From Desulfobulbaceae bacterium BRH_c16a (lineage in GTDB: Bacteria > Desulfobacterota > Desulfobulbia > Desulfobulbales > Desulfocapsaceae), in the NCBI GenBank assembly GCA_000961725.1, contig LADS01000054.1, positions 1 to 59,492 of the forward strand: 59,492 bases of DNA, in the 5' to 3' direction. Made by a program: the position numbers and the translations under genes. How positions within the stretch are numbered: position 1 is the stretch's first letter; every line of letters begins with the position of its first letter. Below are positions 26,276 to 34,365 of the stretch, piece after piece. The notes below the pieces were generated by a model that was not told where the DNA came from, did not search any database, and saw nothing but the letters and a program-made list of their open reading frames with translations.

Positions 26276-27454
26276 TCATGGCCTGAGCCGGGCGAGCAGA
26301 ATCTCGGTCAGTTCTCCTTGCGAAAGCAGGGCGGGATTGTTTTTGTTGCTGGTCTGCCGGACTATTTTATCAATATCGTCTCGGCCGATGCCAAATTGAT
26401 CCAGTGCCGGAATGTGCAGCTGGTCGGTGAAACGCTCCAGTTCTGCAATAAAAAAGTCCTGATACCAGGACTCGGATTTGTCCGCCGCTCTACTGCATGC
26501 CTGGCCGAGCCTGGCGTATTTTTCTAAGGCCTGTGCATTTACCCCGGTTTGGCGCAGGTTTTTTATGGTCATGCTGTTGGCAGCCGCCATCAGCGTTCCG
26601 CAGATTACTCCGTGGGGGACGGCGAAAAAACCGCCGATGGCCGAAGCAAAGCCGTGAACGGTGCCTAAGCCGGCATTGGTCAGAACAACGCCGGAGAGCA
26701 GGGCGCCATAGGCCATATCGGTTCTGGCGGCCAGATTGCCGCCGTCCCTGCAGACGGCTTCAAGTGATCGATAGACCGCTCGAACGCCGTCAAGGGCCAA
26801 TGTGTCGGTAAGGCGTGAGGCACGGTCGGAAAGGTAGCCTTCGACCAGCTGGGTGAAGCAGTCCATGCTGCAGGCCACAGTCAGTTCCCGTGGGCAGGAG
26901 AGGGCCAAAACCGGATCGATCAGGGCGATGTTCGGGATATAGTGCTCATGGCGCAGCGATCTTTTAAAACCATTCGCGCCGACTGAGCTGATAACCGCAT
27001 TGCCGGTGGCCTCACTGCCGGTCCCCGAGGTTGTCGGAATGGCAATGAAGGGAAGTTTCCTGCCGCTGGGCGTTTCAGTCCCGACTCCTTCGAGGAACCG
27101 GCTCACCGAGCCTCTTTCCACCAGCATCGCCGCAAGCGCTTTTCCGGCATCGACAGCCGATCCGCCGCCGATGGCGATGACCATATCCTTTGCGGTAGCC
27201 GGCGTGTCGGCAACAATTTGGTCGATCATTTGCGGAGAGGGTTCCGTGCCGATATGTACAATCTGTGGTAAAACTCCGAGATTTTCGAAGGATGCAAGCA
27301 GTGCCCGGTAGTGGCCGGTTGCGGCAAACGATCTGCTGCCCAGCACAAGCAAAGGTCGCCGGCCGAAGCGCGTTGCAATTTCAGCCAGATCGTTGAGTTT
27401 GCCGGGTCCGAAGAGGATCTGTGTAGGTACGTTCAAGCCGAAGGCTGGTATCAT
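26276..27454 (-). CDS. Iron-containing (group III) alcohol dehydrogenase
   Basis: A 392-residue NAD(P)-dependent dehydrogenase with the nucleotide site IGGGSAVDAGKALA and the TTSGTGSEAT motif. Metal ligands are the Asp in SMDCFTQLVEGY and histidines in TVHGFASAIGG and VPHGVICG. The fourth ligand, usually His in GMDALTH, is Gln here, which I recall from a subgroup of the family. The substrate is not predictable; ethanol, 1,3-propanediol or an aldehyde are all possible. It is last in a leftward series of closely spaced genes, 40 nt after the LysE gene. Confidence 0.9.
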   Translation of the reverse strand: MIPAFGLNVPTQILFGPGKLNDLAEIATRFGRRPLLVLGSRSFAATGHYRALLASFENLGVLPQIVHIGTEPSPQMIDQIVADTPATAKDMVIAIGGGSAVDAGKALAAMLVERGSVSRFLEGVGTETPSGRKLPFIAIPTTSGTGSEATGNAVISSVGANGFKRSLRHEHYIPNIALIDPVLALSCPRELTVACSMDCFTQLVEGYLSDRASRLTDTLALDGVRAVYRSLEAVCRDGGNLAARTDMAYGALLSGVVLTNAGLGTVHGFASAIGGFFAVPHGVICGTLMAAANSMTIKNLRQTGVNAQALEKYARLGQACSRAADKSESWYQDFFIAELERFTDQLHIPALDQFGIGRDDIDKIVRQTSNKNNPALLSQGELTEILLARLRP

Positions 27455-27494
27455 GAGGGATGCTCTTGTCGAAGAATGCTTTTGATTGTCGGTA

Positions 27495-28133
27495 TTATCT
27501 TTGGGTCGTCAAGGCGAGGCGCACCCCCAGCCAGATGAAAAGGCCGCCGACTCCGCTTGTAAGCAACCTGCCGGGCGTTCTGTAGTGCTTGAATTTCCCA
27601 GCTATTTTTGCCGAGCAGGTCGCGAAGACGATATTGACGAGAGTGCCGTTGAAGTTGAAAAGACAACCAAGAAAAATAAATGAAAGTGCCGGACGGGCTG
27701 ATTCGGGTGAGACGAATTGCGGCAGGAAGGCCATGAAAAACAAGGCGACCTTAGGATTGAGAGCGTTGACCAGAACAGCCTGCCGGAAAATCCTGCAGTA
27801 TGGCTGGGGGATTCCTGCCGCGGTTACCTCAGCCGCAGGCTTTTTCCGCAGCGAGAGTAACGTAGAGACACCCAGGTAGATCAGGTAGACGGCACCGGCC
27901 AGTTTAACCGCGGTAAAGGCAAGTGCCGAGGTGGCGAGGACAACCGACAAACCGAAGGCCGCAAAGAGAATGTGGACGAGACAGCCGGCGCCGATGCCCA
28001 GCGCGGCGATGATCCCGGCCTTGGTTCCCTGGGCTGCGCTTTTGCTTGCGATAAACAGGATGTCGGCTCCCGGGGTGATGTTCAGGAGGAGTCCCGCGGC
28101 GATAAAGACCTCAAGATTGGTTGTGCCCAGCAT
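27495..28133 (-). CDS. LysE/RhtB-family amino acid exporter
   Basis: A 212-residue inner-membrane protein with about six hydrophobic segments. The family motif near the start reads LLNITPGADILFIASKSAAQG (compare PGP in LysE/RhtB; here PGA), and NALNPKVALFFMAFLPQFV is diagnostic. It would export amino acids such as lysine, threonine or homoserine lactone, with the exact substrate unknown. An AAAGGGAG site precedes ATG 28133. It is 32 nt downstream of ywbE, so probably part of the same transcript, although a functional link to queuosine synthesis is not evident. Confidence 0.88.
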   Translation of the reverse strand: MLGTTNLEVFIAAGLLLNITPGADILFIASKSAAQGTKAGIIAALGIGAGCLVHILFAAFGLSVVLATSALAFTAVKLAGAVYLIYLGVSTLLSLRKKPAAEVTAAGIPQPYCRIFRQAVLVNALNPKVALFFMAFLPQFVSPESARPALSFIFLGCLFNFNGTLVNIVFATCSAKIAGKFKHYRTPGRLLTSGVGGLFIWLGVRLALTTQR

Positions 28134-28165
28134 GAGCTTGCTCCCTTTCCCCGTATTTTCCTGTA

Positions 28166-28375
28166 TTATGACAGGACTTTTTTCACTCTGCCGACTTCAC
28201 CGCTTTCCAGCCTGACCTTGATGCCATGGGGATGGGTTGGGGATTTGGTCAGGATATCCTTTACTCTGCCATGGGTCAGCCTGCCGGTCCGTTGATCCTC
28301 TTTGCAGACGATGGCGACTTCGCCCATGAGTTTGATGGCTGCGCGGTTCCTGGCATCGATCGTTTGCCCGGTCAT
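28166..28375 (-). CDS. ywbE: YwbE-family protein
   Basis: A 69-residue basic protein of the YwbE/DUF2196 family: AIVCKEDQRTGRLTHGRVKDILT then HPHGIKVRLESGEVGRVK. The KOW/Sm-like strand pattern with many Arg, Lys and Gly suggests nucleic-acid binding, but its role is not established. ATG 28375 is preferred because GGAGGAGA (28381-28388) lies just upstream; a GTG at 28390 overlaps that site. It follows yciH by 28 nt. Confidence 0.82.
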   Translation of the reverse strand: MTGQTIDARNRAAIKLMGEVAIVCKEDQRTGRLTHGRVKDILTKSPTHPHGIKVRLESGEVGRVKKVLS

Positions 28376-28403
28376 GATTGTCTCCTCCACTTTTCAGTGC
28401 GGC

Positions 28404-28760
28404 TCATCCGCCGCAGCGCTTGACTTTCCAGCCACGTTTCTGCAACTCCTCGAGCAGCATGTCGCGATGATCTCCCTGGATCTCGATGATGCCGTCCTTG
28501 ACGGTACCACCGGAACCGCAGCGTTTTTTCAACTCTTTGCCCAGGGCCAGCAGTCCCGGGGGATCAAGAGGGACACCGGAAATGATCGTTACTCCCTTGC
28601 CTTTGCGGCCTTTTGTCTCGCGCCCGATCCTGACGATTCCATCGCCCACCGGCCCGGCCGGTTTCTTGCCGCAGCTGCAGGAAGAGGAAGGTTTACCGCA
28701 TTTGGGGCAGACCCTGCCATGCTCGGTGGAGTAGACTGTCGGCGTCAACCTGCTTTTCAC
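28404..28760 (-). CDS. yciH: SUI1/eIF1-like translation factor YciH
   Basis: A 118-residue homologue of eukaryotic eIF1 and bacterial YciH. The N-terminus has a small cysteine knuckle (CPKCGKPSSSCSCGKK). The SUI1 fold follows, with GRKGKGVTIISGVPLD, LKKRCGSGGTVKDGIIEIQGDHRD and the terminal LQKRGWKVKRCGG. In E. coli, YciH affects initiation fidelity and stress inhibition of translation. The start is GTG 28760, fixed by CAGGAGGT at 28765-28772; upstream readings lie inside queF. It sits 43 nt after queF, so it is probably transcribed with the queuosine genes. Confidence 0.9.
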   Translation of the reverse strand: MKSRLTPTVYSTEHGRVCPKCGKPSSSCSCGKKPAGPVGDGIVRIGRETKGRKGKGVTIISGVPLDPPGLLALGKELKKRCGSGGTVKDGIIEIQGDHRDMLLEELQKRGWKVKRCGG

Positions 28761-28803
28761 TGATACCTCCTGAAAAATCTTTCCGGTTCCGTTGGAAAAC
28801 AGC

Positions 28804-29271
28804 CTATCCCCGTCCCCGATAATTTGCAACCCCTTGATCCGGGATCCACACTCCCTTTGGCGGCTCGCCCGTCTGATAAAAAACATCGATCGGAATTCCG
28901 CCGCGCGGATACCAGTAGCCGCCGATCCGCAGCCATTGCGGCTCGGTGCAGGCAATGATCCGGCGGGCAATGGAAATCGTGCAGTCCTCGTGGAATGATC
29001 CGTGATTGCGGAATGACCCGAGAAACAGTTTCAGGGATTTGCTCTCAACCAGCCAGTTCCCCGGCAGGTAATCGATGACGAGATGGGCAAAATCGGGTTG
29101 GCCGGTGATCGGGCAGAGGGAGGTGAATTCAGGAGCGGTAAAACGTACGATATAGGAAATTCCCTGCTGCGGATTCGGTACCCGCTCGAGCACCGCCTGG
29201 TCGGGGCTGTCCGGCTGCTCCACCTTGCCGCCGAGTTGGGTGAGGTTGCTGTAGATTGATTCGCCGGTCAT
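28804..29271 (-). CDS. queF: NADPH-dependent 7-cyano-7-deazaguanine (preQ0) reductase
   Basis: A 155-residue type-I (unimodular) QueF that reduces the preQ0 nitrile to the preQ1 amine. The active site is in EFTSLCPITGQPDFAH, with nucleophile C53 and acid D60, and the NADPH-binding ESKSLKLFLGSFRN follows. AAAGGAG upstream sets ATG 29271. It lies 38 nt downstream of queE and completes the GTP-to-preQ1 route together with queD, queE and queC. GTP cyclohydrolase I (folE) is not in the window. Confidence 0.95.
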   Translation of the reverse strand: MTGESIYSNLTQLGGKVEQPDSPDQAVLERVPNPQQGISYIVRFTAPEFTSLCPITGQPDFAHLVIDYLPGNWLVESKSLKLFLGSFRNHGSFHEDCTISIARRIIACTEPQWLRIGGYWYPRGGIPIDVFYQTGEPPKGVWIPDQGVANYRGRG

Positions 29272-29309
29272 TTTTCTCTCCTTTTCTTGTCCTCGCGCTG
29301 TAACAGCGC

Positions 29310-30035
29310 CTACACGCCGCGTTTGCTGCCCCACAGCAGCACATGCAGCTGCGGCAGCACCCGAACTTCATACCATGCATCGGCGATAACCCTGCCGACC
29401 AGCCACCGCAGCCGGTCGCAATTTTTTTCGATATCCGCAGGATCTCTCTCGGTACCTTCGGCAGGCGGCGGGTTGCAGGGCTGCAGAGAGACCGGCAGCC
29501 GGGGAAACCAGGCCGCTGCCTGCCGGGCGAAGAGGTAATCGGTCTCATCCTCGACAACGAACTTCAGAAAAGAGGAGGCCTTGCCCGCCGCTGCCAGGCA
29601 TTCCTGTAGTTTCTGCTTATCGGCTTTCATGCCGCTCGATGGCGGCTTCGGGCTGATGATCAGAAAATCCAGCCCGGCGAACCACTCTTTGGCAATGCTG
29701 CCCTGGGTCTCCAAGGCGAAGGTGTAGCCGGACGATTTGCCGAGAGCGATCAACTGGCCAAGTGGCTGGAGCGCGGGATTGCCGCCGGACAGGGAGATCG
29801 TAAGAGGTTTTGGGCCGGCAAGACTCTTCACTTCGGCCAGGATTTCCTGCGCCGTCATTGCCGTCCATTCCGACTGAAACCTGCTTTCCACGGCATGCAG
29901 GGTATCGCACCAGGTGCAGCGAAAATCGCAGCCGCCGGTGCGGACAAAAACCGTCGGCCGGCCGATAAGCGCACCCTCACCCTGGATAGTGGGGCCTAAG
30001 ATCTCGCTGATGCAAATGGTTCCGGTCCTGCTCAT
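29310..30035 (-). CDS. queE: 7-carboxy-7-deazaguanine synthase (radical SAM)
   Basis: A 241-residue radical SAM enzyme that contracts carboxytetrahydropterin to 7-carboxy-7-deazaguanine. Cluster cysteines are in GGCDFRCTWCDT (C36, C40, C43; CX3CX2C). It also shows EILGPTIQGEGALIGRPTVFVR and the SLSGGNPAL glycine-rich SAM contact. The start at 30035 overlaps the queD stop as ATGA, indicating coupled translation. The C-terminus runs past the usual end with WLVGRVIADAWYEVRVLPQLHVLLWG, a tail common in the family. Confidence 0.94.
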   Translation of the reverse strand: MSRTGTICISEILGPTIQGEGALIGRPTVFVRTGGCDFRCTWCDTLHAVESRFQSEWTAMTAQEILAEVKSLAGPKPLTISLSGGNPALQPLGQLIALGKSSGYTFALETQGSIAKEWFAGLDFLIISPKPPSSGMKADKQKLQECLAAAGKASSFLKFVVEDETDYLFARQAAAWFPRLPVSLQPCNPPPAEGTERDPADIEKNCDRLRWLVGRVIADAWYEVRVLPQLHVLLWGSKRGV

Positions 30036-30388
30036 GGCCGGTATTCCGCCCATGTCCGGGGCGTTTCGCTGACCCGTACGGCGGTGATCTCCGGCCAGTT
30101 TTTCTTGCACCAGGCATAAAAAGTCTGGGCCAGAAATTCAGCGGTGACAAAATCCGTGCCGAAAACCTCATTGAGGTGGCGGTGATCGACTTCGTCGTCG
30201 ATATATTTTTTAAAAATGTCCAGTTCCCGATAATCGCGAACAAAACCGTGCGGGTTGAGAGTGGTGCCGGATAATTCGAGTTCGACCAGGTAATTATGGC
30301 CGTGCAGCCGGGCGCAGGGATGATCCGGCGGCAGGCCGAGCAGCTGATGGGATGCGGAAAAGCTGAATTCTTTGGTTATCTTGAACAT
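30032..30388 (-). CDS. queD: 6-carboxy-5,6,7,8-tetrahydropterin synthase
   Basis: A 118-residue zinc enzyme that converts 7,8-dihydroneopterin triphosphate to 6-carboxytetrahydropterin. The zinc histidines are in FSASHQL (H14) and LHGHNY (H29, H31), the catalytic cysteine is C25 in PDHPCARLHGH, and the proton-relay residues are in VDHRHLNE. The length is normal. It starts 4 nt after the queC stop and overlaps queE by 4 nt. Confidence 0.94.
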   Translation of the reverse strand: MFKITKEFSFSASHQLLGLPPDHPCARLHGHNYLVELELSGTTLNPHGFVRDYRELDIFKKYIDDEVDHRHLNEVFGTDFVTAEFLAQTFYAWCKKNWPEITAVRVSETPRTWAEYRP

Positions 30389-30392
30389 TTTT

Positions 30393-31097
30393 TTACTCCA
30401 GGTGTTTCGCCCGATCGACCGCGGTTTGCCAGAACGTCATATCCTCATATGCAGTGGGATCGGCTACGCCGGCAATGGCAAACGCCTCGAGTCGTTCGAC
30501 ACATGTACCGCAGCGGCCGCAATGGGTGTCGCCGCCTTTATAGCACGACCAGGTATTTTCGAATGGAACCCCCAGTTCATGTCCCGCTGCAACGATATCG
30601 GCCTTGGAGCGCACGACAAATGGAGTATAGAGTTTAATCTCCGCAAGACCGTCGAGGGCGAGATTCTGCATGGCTTGAAAAGCATCGATAAAGGCCGGCC
30701 GGCAATCGGCATAAATAAAATGATCGCCGCCATGCACGGCGGCGGCTACCGCCTCCGCACCGCGGGCCGCGGCAATACCGTAGGCAATTGTCAGCATGAT
30801 GGCATTGCGGTTGGGGACGACGGTTGCCTTCATGGTTTCCTCGGCATAGTGGCCGTCGGGCACCGTGACATCGTCAGTGAGGGCGGAACCGGAAAGCATC
30901 GCGCCGATCGAAGAGATGTTTATAAGAGAGTGCTCGGTGCCGAGTCTTTGCGCGCATATTTCCGCAAATTCGACTTCCTTTCTGTGGCGTTGGCCGTAAT
31001 CGAAGGAGATAAGTCCGATCAGTTGATGCTCGGCCGCCACTTTATAGGCGAGGGTGACGGAATCCAGTCCGCCGGAACAAATTACTACAGTCTTCAT
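30393..31097 (-). CDS. queC: 7-cyano-7-deazaguanine synthase
   Basis: A 234-residue ATP-dependent amidotransferase-like enzyme that turns carboxydeazaguanine plus ammonia into preQ0. The PP-loop SGGLDS is at 8-13, followed by FDYGQRHRKEVEFA, VPNRNAIMLTIA and the zinc-binding tail SCYKGGDTHCGRCGTCVER. It is the first gene of the leftward que operon. ATG 31097 is preceded by AAGGA at 31105-31109, which is also the 3' strand of the predicted riboswitch pseudoknot. Its translation should therefore be repressed by preQ1. Confidence 0.95.
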   Translation of the reverse strand: MKTVVICSGGLDSVTLAYKVAAEHQLIGLISFDYGQRHRKEVEFAEICAQRLGTEHSLINISSIGAMLSGSALTDDVTVPDGHYAEETMKATVVPNRNAIMLTIAYGIAAARGAEAVAAAVHGGDHFIYADCRPAFIDAFQAMQNLALDGLAEIKLYTPFVVRSKADIVAAGHELGVPFENTWSCYKGGDTHCGRCGTCVERLEAFAIAGVADPTAYEDMTFWQTAVDRAKHLE

Positions 31098-31103
31098 TTT
31101 CTT

Positions 31104-31141
31104 GTCCTTGTTTTAGTTAACCGGGTAGGTCCGCGACCGGT
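31104..31141 (-). promoter_or_regulatory. preQ1-I riboswitch (translational type) upstream of queC
   Basis: Read on the minus strand, ACCGG (31141-31137) pairs with CCGGT (31124-31120) as stem P1. The loop begins TCGC and contains ACCT (31130-31127). The A-rich tail TAACTAAAACAAGGA (31119-31105) contains the Shine-Dalgarno AAGGA, whose AGG can pair with CCT of the loop to form the pseudoknot. Stem size, the TCGC loop start and the AACxAAAACAAGG tail match, from memory, the compact translational preQ1-I aptamer of Thermoanaerobacter tengcongensis. preQ1 binding would hide the queC ribosome site. Confidence 0.85.
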
Positions 31142-31336
31142 GGCCTGCTTGCGCAGGAAGCAACCTATATCAGCTTTGAAGGAAAAATGTAAGAACTTTT
31201 TTTCTTTCTTCATCAAGAATTTGGAACTGGCAACAATCTTAGTGTATGCTTATTCTTGTCCGACCATTTGACTGGTTCCTCGGTCGGCCCCTTCAATGAG
31301 GCTGATTCGGGATATTATATATTTTGGAGAAAATGA

Positions 31337-32002
31337 ATGAACAACGATCTTCTGGATGACAAAGAGTCTCCGCTCATCCAACATTCCGGTGGGGATCCGC
31401 GGGTACTGGAAAAAATTCTGCTCGCGGCCCCGGCTGGAATGGTAATTGTCGATAAAGGCGGAAAGATTGTGTTTTTCAACACTGAAGCGGAAAAAATATT
31501 CGGTTTTCCAGCCGGGGAGGTGACAGGTCAGCCGGTTGAAGTTCTGCTGCCGGAACGGTTCCGCCATGACCACACGGCGCAGAGAACCGATTTTATCAAG
31601 CAGCCGTCCGATCGGACCATGGGCTACGACAGGAATGTCCTCGGGCGGCGTAAGGACGGCAGTGAGATGCCACTTGAGGTTGGGCTCAGTTACATCCATT
31701 TGGGAGATACCGTGCTGGTTTCTGCGGTTGTCATGGATATCTCCAGGCGTAAACGCATCGAAGCAGAGCGGGAAGAGTTGATCGGAGAGCTGCAGGCGGC
31801 TCTGGAAAAGGTAAAACAACTCAGCGGATTGCTGCCGATCTGCGCCTCGTGCAAAAACATAAGAGATGACAACGGTTATTGGAACCAGATTGAGTCCTAT
31901 ATTCGTGATCATTCAGAGGCCGATTTCTCGCACGGCCTCTGTCCGGATTGTGCTAAAAGACTCTATCCTGAAGTTTTTAAATCAAATTCTTCGTTGCCAT
32001 AG
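31337..32002 (+). CDS. PAS-domain signalling protein with C-terminal cysteine motif
   Basis: A 221-residue soluble protein. A PAS domain occupies about 22-140 (LLAAPAGMVIVDKGGKIVFFN, then RKDGSEMPLEVGLS). A coiled coil (about 138-165) leads to the conserved tail LLPICASCKNIRDDNGYW, HSEADFSHGLCPDCAKRLYPE. I recall this tail, with its two CxxC pairs, ending many PAS and receiver proteins; its function is unknown but metal binding is plausible. There is no kinase, cyclase or other output domain. It is divergent from queC. Confidence 0.85.
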   Translation: MNNDLLDDKESPLIQHSGGDPRVLEKILLAAPAGMVIVDKGGKIVFFNTEAEKIFGFPAGEVTGQPVEVLLPERFRHDHTAQRTDFIKQPSDRTMGYDRNVLGRRKDGSEMPLEVGLSYIHLGDTVLVSAVVMDISRRKRIEAEREELIGELQAALEKVKQLSGLLPICASCKNIRDDNGYWNQIESYIRDHSEADFSHGLCPDCAKRLYPEVFKSNSSLP

Positions 32003-32159
32003 CTGCCTGGATTAGGTAGGATGGAGGGATCCGCCGGTTCAGGTGCAGAGCCGGCAGAAATATTTTCCTGGGTTGTGGTTTTTCAGCGTGATGAGGCATG
32101 GTGGGAAGCGATGGTTGATTCACCACAACTGAACCCACTGCGGATCACTCTTGAAAATA

Positions 32160-34358
32160 ATGGATTCCGACATGAAGAAAAACGGCCTCTATCTGCAGCT
32201 CATCAGTATTCATGGCCTGATCAGAGGCGAGTCCCTTGAGCTTGGCCGGGATGCCGACACCGGTGGCCAGACCAAATATGTCGTGGAACTGGCCAAGGCC
32301 CTGGCCGGCGATCCCGATGTTGCCCAGGTCGATCTGGTAACAAGGCTCATTCACGACAAAAATGTCTCGAGCGATTACAGCAAGCCGATTGAGGAAATAG
32401 CCGATAAGGCCAGAATCGTCAGGATTCAGTGCGGCGGCAGGAAATACCTGCGGAAGGAGCTGCTCTGGCCCCACCTCGAAGAATTTATCGATAAAACAAT
32501 CAAATTCATCACCTCGCAGCCCAGTCCGCCCGATATCTTTCACGGTCATTATGCCGATGCAGGCTATGTGGCCATGCAGCTGGCCGAGGCCTTTGACGCG
32601 CCCTTCTTTTTCACCGGTCATTCCATGGGCAGGAACAAACTGGCGAAGCTCCTTGCCGACGGCATGACCAAAGCTGAGATAAACCGTCAATATAAGATGA
32701 TGACCCGCATAGACCATGAGGAAAAAATCATCGCCAAGGCGGATTTGATCATCACTTCGACCCAGCAGGAAATCGATCGGCAGTACGGTTTGTATACCAA
32801 TGGCAAAGACGGCAGATACATGGTCGTTCCACCTGGAATCGAGCTCGATGCCTTCTACCCCTATTATGATTCGCAGCTGGATATCGATCTGCTCAGCGAA
32901 GAAGAAAAACAGGTAAAAATCACCCTGCTCAAAGAGCTGCACCGCTTCTGGGCCAAGCCGGAAAAGCCTTTCATCCTGGCCCTCTGCCGACCGGATCATC
33001 GAAAGAACATCGCCGGTCTGATCGAGGCATACGGCATGGATAAGGAACTCCAGGCTATCGCCAATCTGGCTATTTTTGCCGGTATCCGCCAGGATATCAA
33101 GACAATGGGGGACAACGAAAAACTCGTTCTCACCGAGATGCTGCTGCAGATGGACCGTTTCGACCTGTACGGCAAGCTGGCTATTCCCAAAAATCATGAT
33201 TTTGCTACAGAGGTTCCGGCCCTATACCGCATGTGCGCCCAGAGTCACGGGGTTTTCGTCAACCCCGCCCTCGTGGAACCTTTCGGTTTGACCCTTATCG
33301 AGGCCTCGGCCTGCGGTCTGCCGATTGTCGCCACAAATGACGGCGGCCCGGTGGATATCATCCGCAACTGTGACAGCGGGTTGCTGGTCGACGTGGGCCG
33401 GACTGAGGCGATAGGGGAGGCAATGAAGAAGATACTTATCGATCAGAGCCTTTGGGATACATACTCGAATAACGGCATTAACGGCGTCCGCCGCCACTAT
33501 TCATGGAAGGTCCATTGTGAAACAACCATGAATGAGTATTACCGGCTGCTGCCGAATTTCGAGGAGGAGAACAACATGAGAACTGTTCGTGAGCATGCGC
33601 CTGGGCAACCTTCATTCGGCAAGCGCCTCACCGGCCTCGGCAAGCTTTTGATTTCCGATATCGATAACACCCTCATCGGCGATAATGCCAGTCTCTACCA
33701 GTTGCTCACGCTGCTGAACGATAATCGCAGCGAGCTTGCCTGGGGGGTTGCCACGGGCCGCAGCCTCGAGTTGACCCTGGAGGCGATGACCGAATATAAT
33801 ATTCCCATGCCCGATATTTTAATATGCTCGGTCGGCACGGAAATGTATTACGGACCGGATCTCCGGATGGATAAAGGCTGGCAGCAGCATATCTCGCATC
33901 TTTGGAAGCCGGAACCTATCAAGGAGGTGCTGGCCGGCTTTGATTTTCTGGTTTTTCAGGAGGCGGAAGGGCAACGCAGTCACAAGATCAGCTACTATCT
34001 GGAAAACAAGGACAACAGGCTGGAGAAGATTCGACAGGCTCTGGAAGAACGCAAACTGCGGTGTCAGGTTATTTATTCCCATAAACAATTTCTTGATATC
34101 CTGCCCTATCGGGCCTCAAAGGGCAAGGCGGTGAACTATCTGCAATACAAATATGAATTTCTGCCTCGTTACGTGATGGTGGCCGGCGATTCCGGCAATG
34201 ACGCCGATATGCTGCAGGGCAGGACCAGGGGGCTTGTTGTCGGCAACCACAGTGAGGACCTCGCCCATCTCCGCACCGCCCCGCGGGTCTACTTCAGCCA
34301 GAACAATTACGCAGCCGGAATCATAGAAGGCCTGTATCACTACGGCCTTCTTTCCTGA
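32160..34358 (+). CDS. Sucrose-phosphate synthase with fused sucrose-phosphatase-like HAD domain
   Basis: A 732-residue enzyme. The N-terminal two thirds are a GT4 glycosyltransferase (GRDADTGGQTKYVVELAKAL, HGHYADAGYVAMQLAEAF, VEPFGLTLIEASACGLPIVA with the EX7E pair) that joins UDP- or ADP-glucose to fructose-6-phosphate. From about residue 490 a HAD-IIB domain begins with LLISDIDNTLIGD, keeping both motif-I aspartates, and has a late GDSGNDADML. It may therefore also release the phosphate, giving free sucrose. ATG 32160 is the likely start, with 32172 possible; no strong ribosome site decides. Its stop is 7 nt from that of sucrose synthase, which faces it. Confidence 0.92.
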   Translation: MDSDMKKNGLYLQLISIHGLIRGESLELGRDADTGGQTKYVVELAKALAGDPDVAQVDLVTRLIHDKNVSSDYSKPIEEIADKARIVRIQCGGRKYLRKELLWPHLEEFIDKTIKFITSQPSPPDIFHGHYADAGYVAMQLAEAFDAPFFFTGHSMGRNKLAKLLADGMTKAEINRQYKMMTRIDHEEKIIAKADLIITSTQQEIDRQYGLYTNGKDGRYMVVPPGIELDAFYPYYDSQLDIDLLSEEEKQVKITLLKELHRFWAKPEKPFILALCRPDHRKNIAGLIEAYGMDKELQAIANLAIFAGIRQDIKTMGDNEKLVLTEMLLQMDRFDLYGKLAIPKNHDFATEVPALYRMCAQSHGVFVNPALVEPFGLTLIEASACGLPIVATNDGGPVDIIRNCDSGLLVDVGRTEAIGEAMKKILIDQSLWDTYSNNGINGVRRHYSWKVHCETTMNEYYRLLPNFEEENNMRTVREHAPGQPSFGKRLTGLGKLLISDIDNTLIGDNASLYQLLTLLNDNRSELAWGVATGRSLELTLEAMTEYNIPMPDILICSVGTEMYYGPDLRMDKGWQQHISHLWKPEPIKEVLAGFDFLVFQEAEGQRSHKISYYLENKDNRLEKIRQALEERKLRCQVIYSHKQFLDILPYRASKGKAVNYLQYKYEFLPRYVMVAGDSGNDADMLQGRTRGLVVGNHSEDLAHLRTAPRVYFSQNNYAAGIIEGLYHYGLLS

Positions 34359-34365
34359 GGCCTGC

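Noticed and set aside
30372..31271. Plus-strand open frame (299 aa) opposite queC
   Set aside because: It is antisense to queC and its riboswitch, and the composition is unconvincing.
32021..32239. Plus-strand frame (72 aa) between the PAS gene and sucrose-phosphate synthase
   Set aside because: It overlaps the start of the synthase in another frame and has no family resemblance.
32145..33197. Minus-strand open frame (350 aa) opposite the sucrose-phosphate synthase gene
   Set aside because: It is antisense to a gene with clear GT4 motifs and no domain was recognised.
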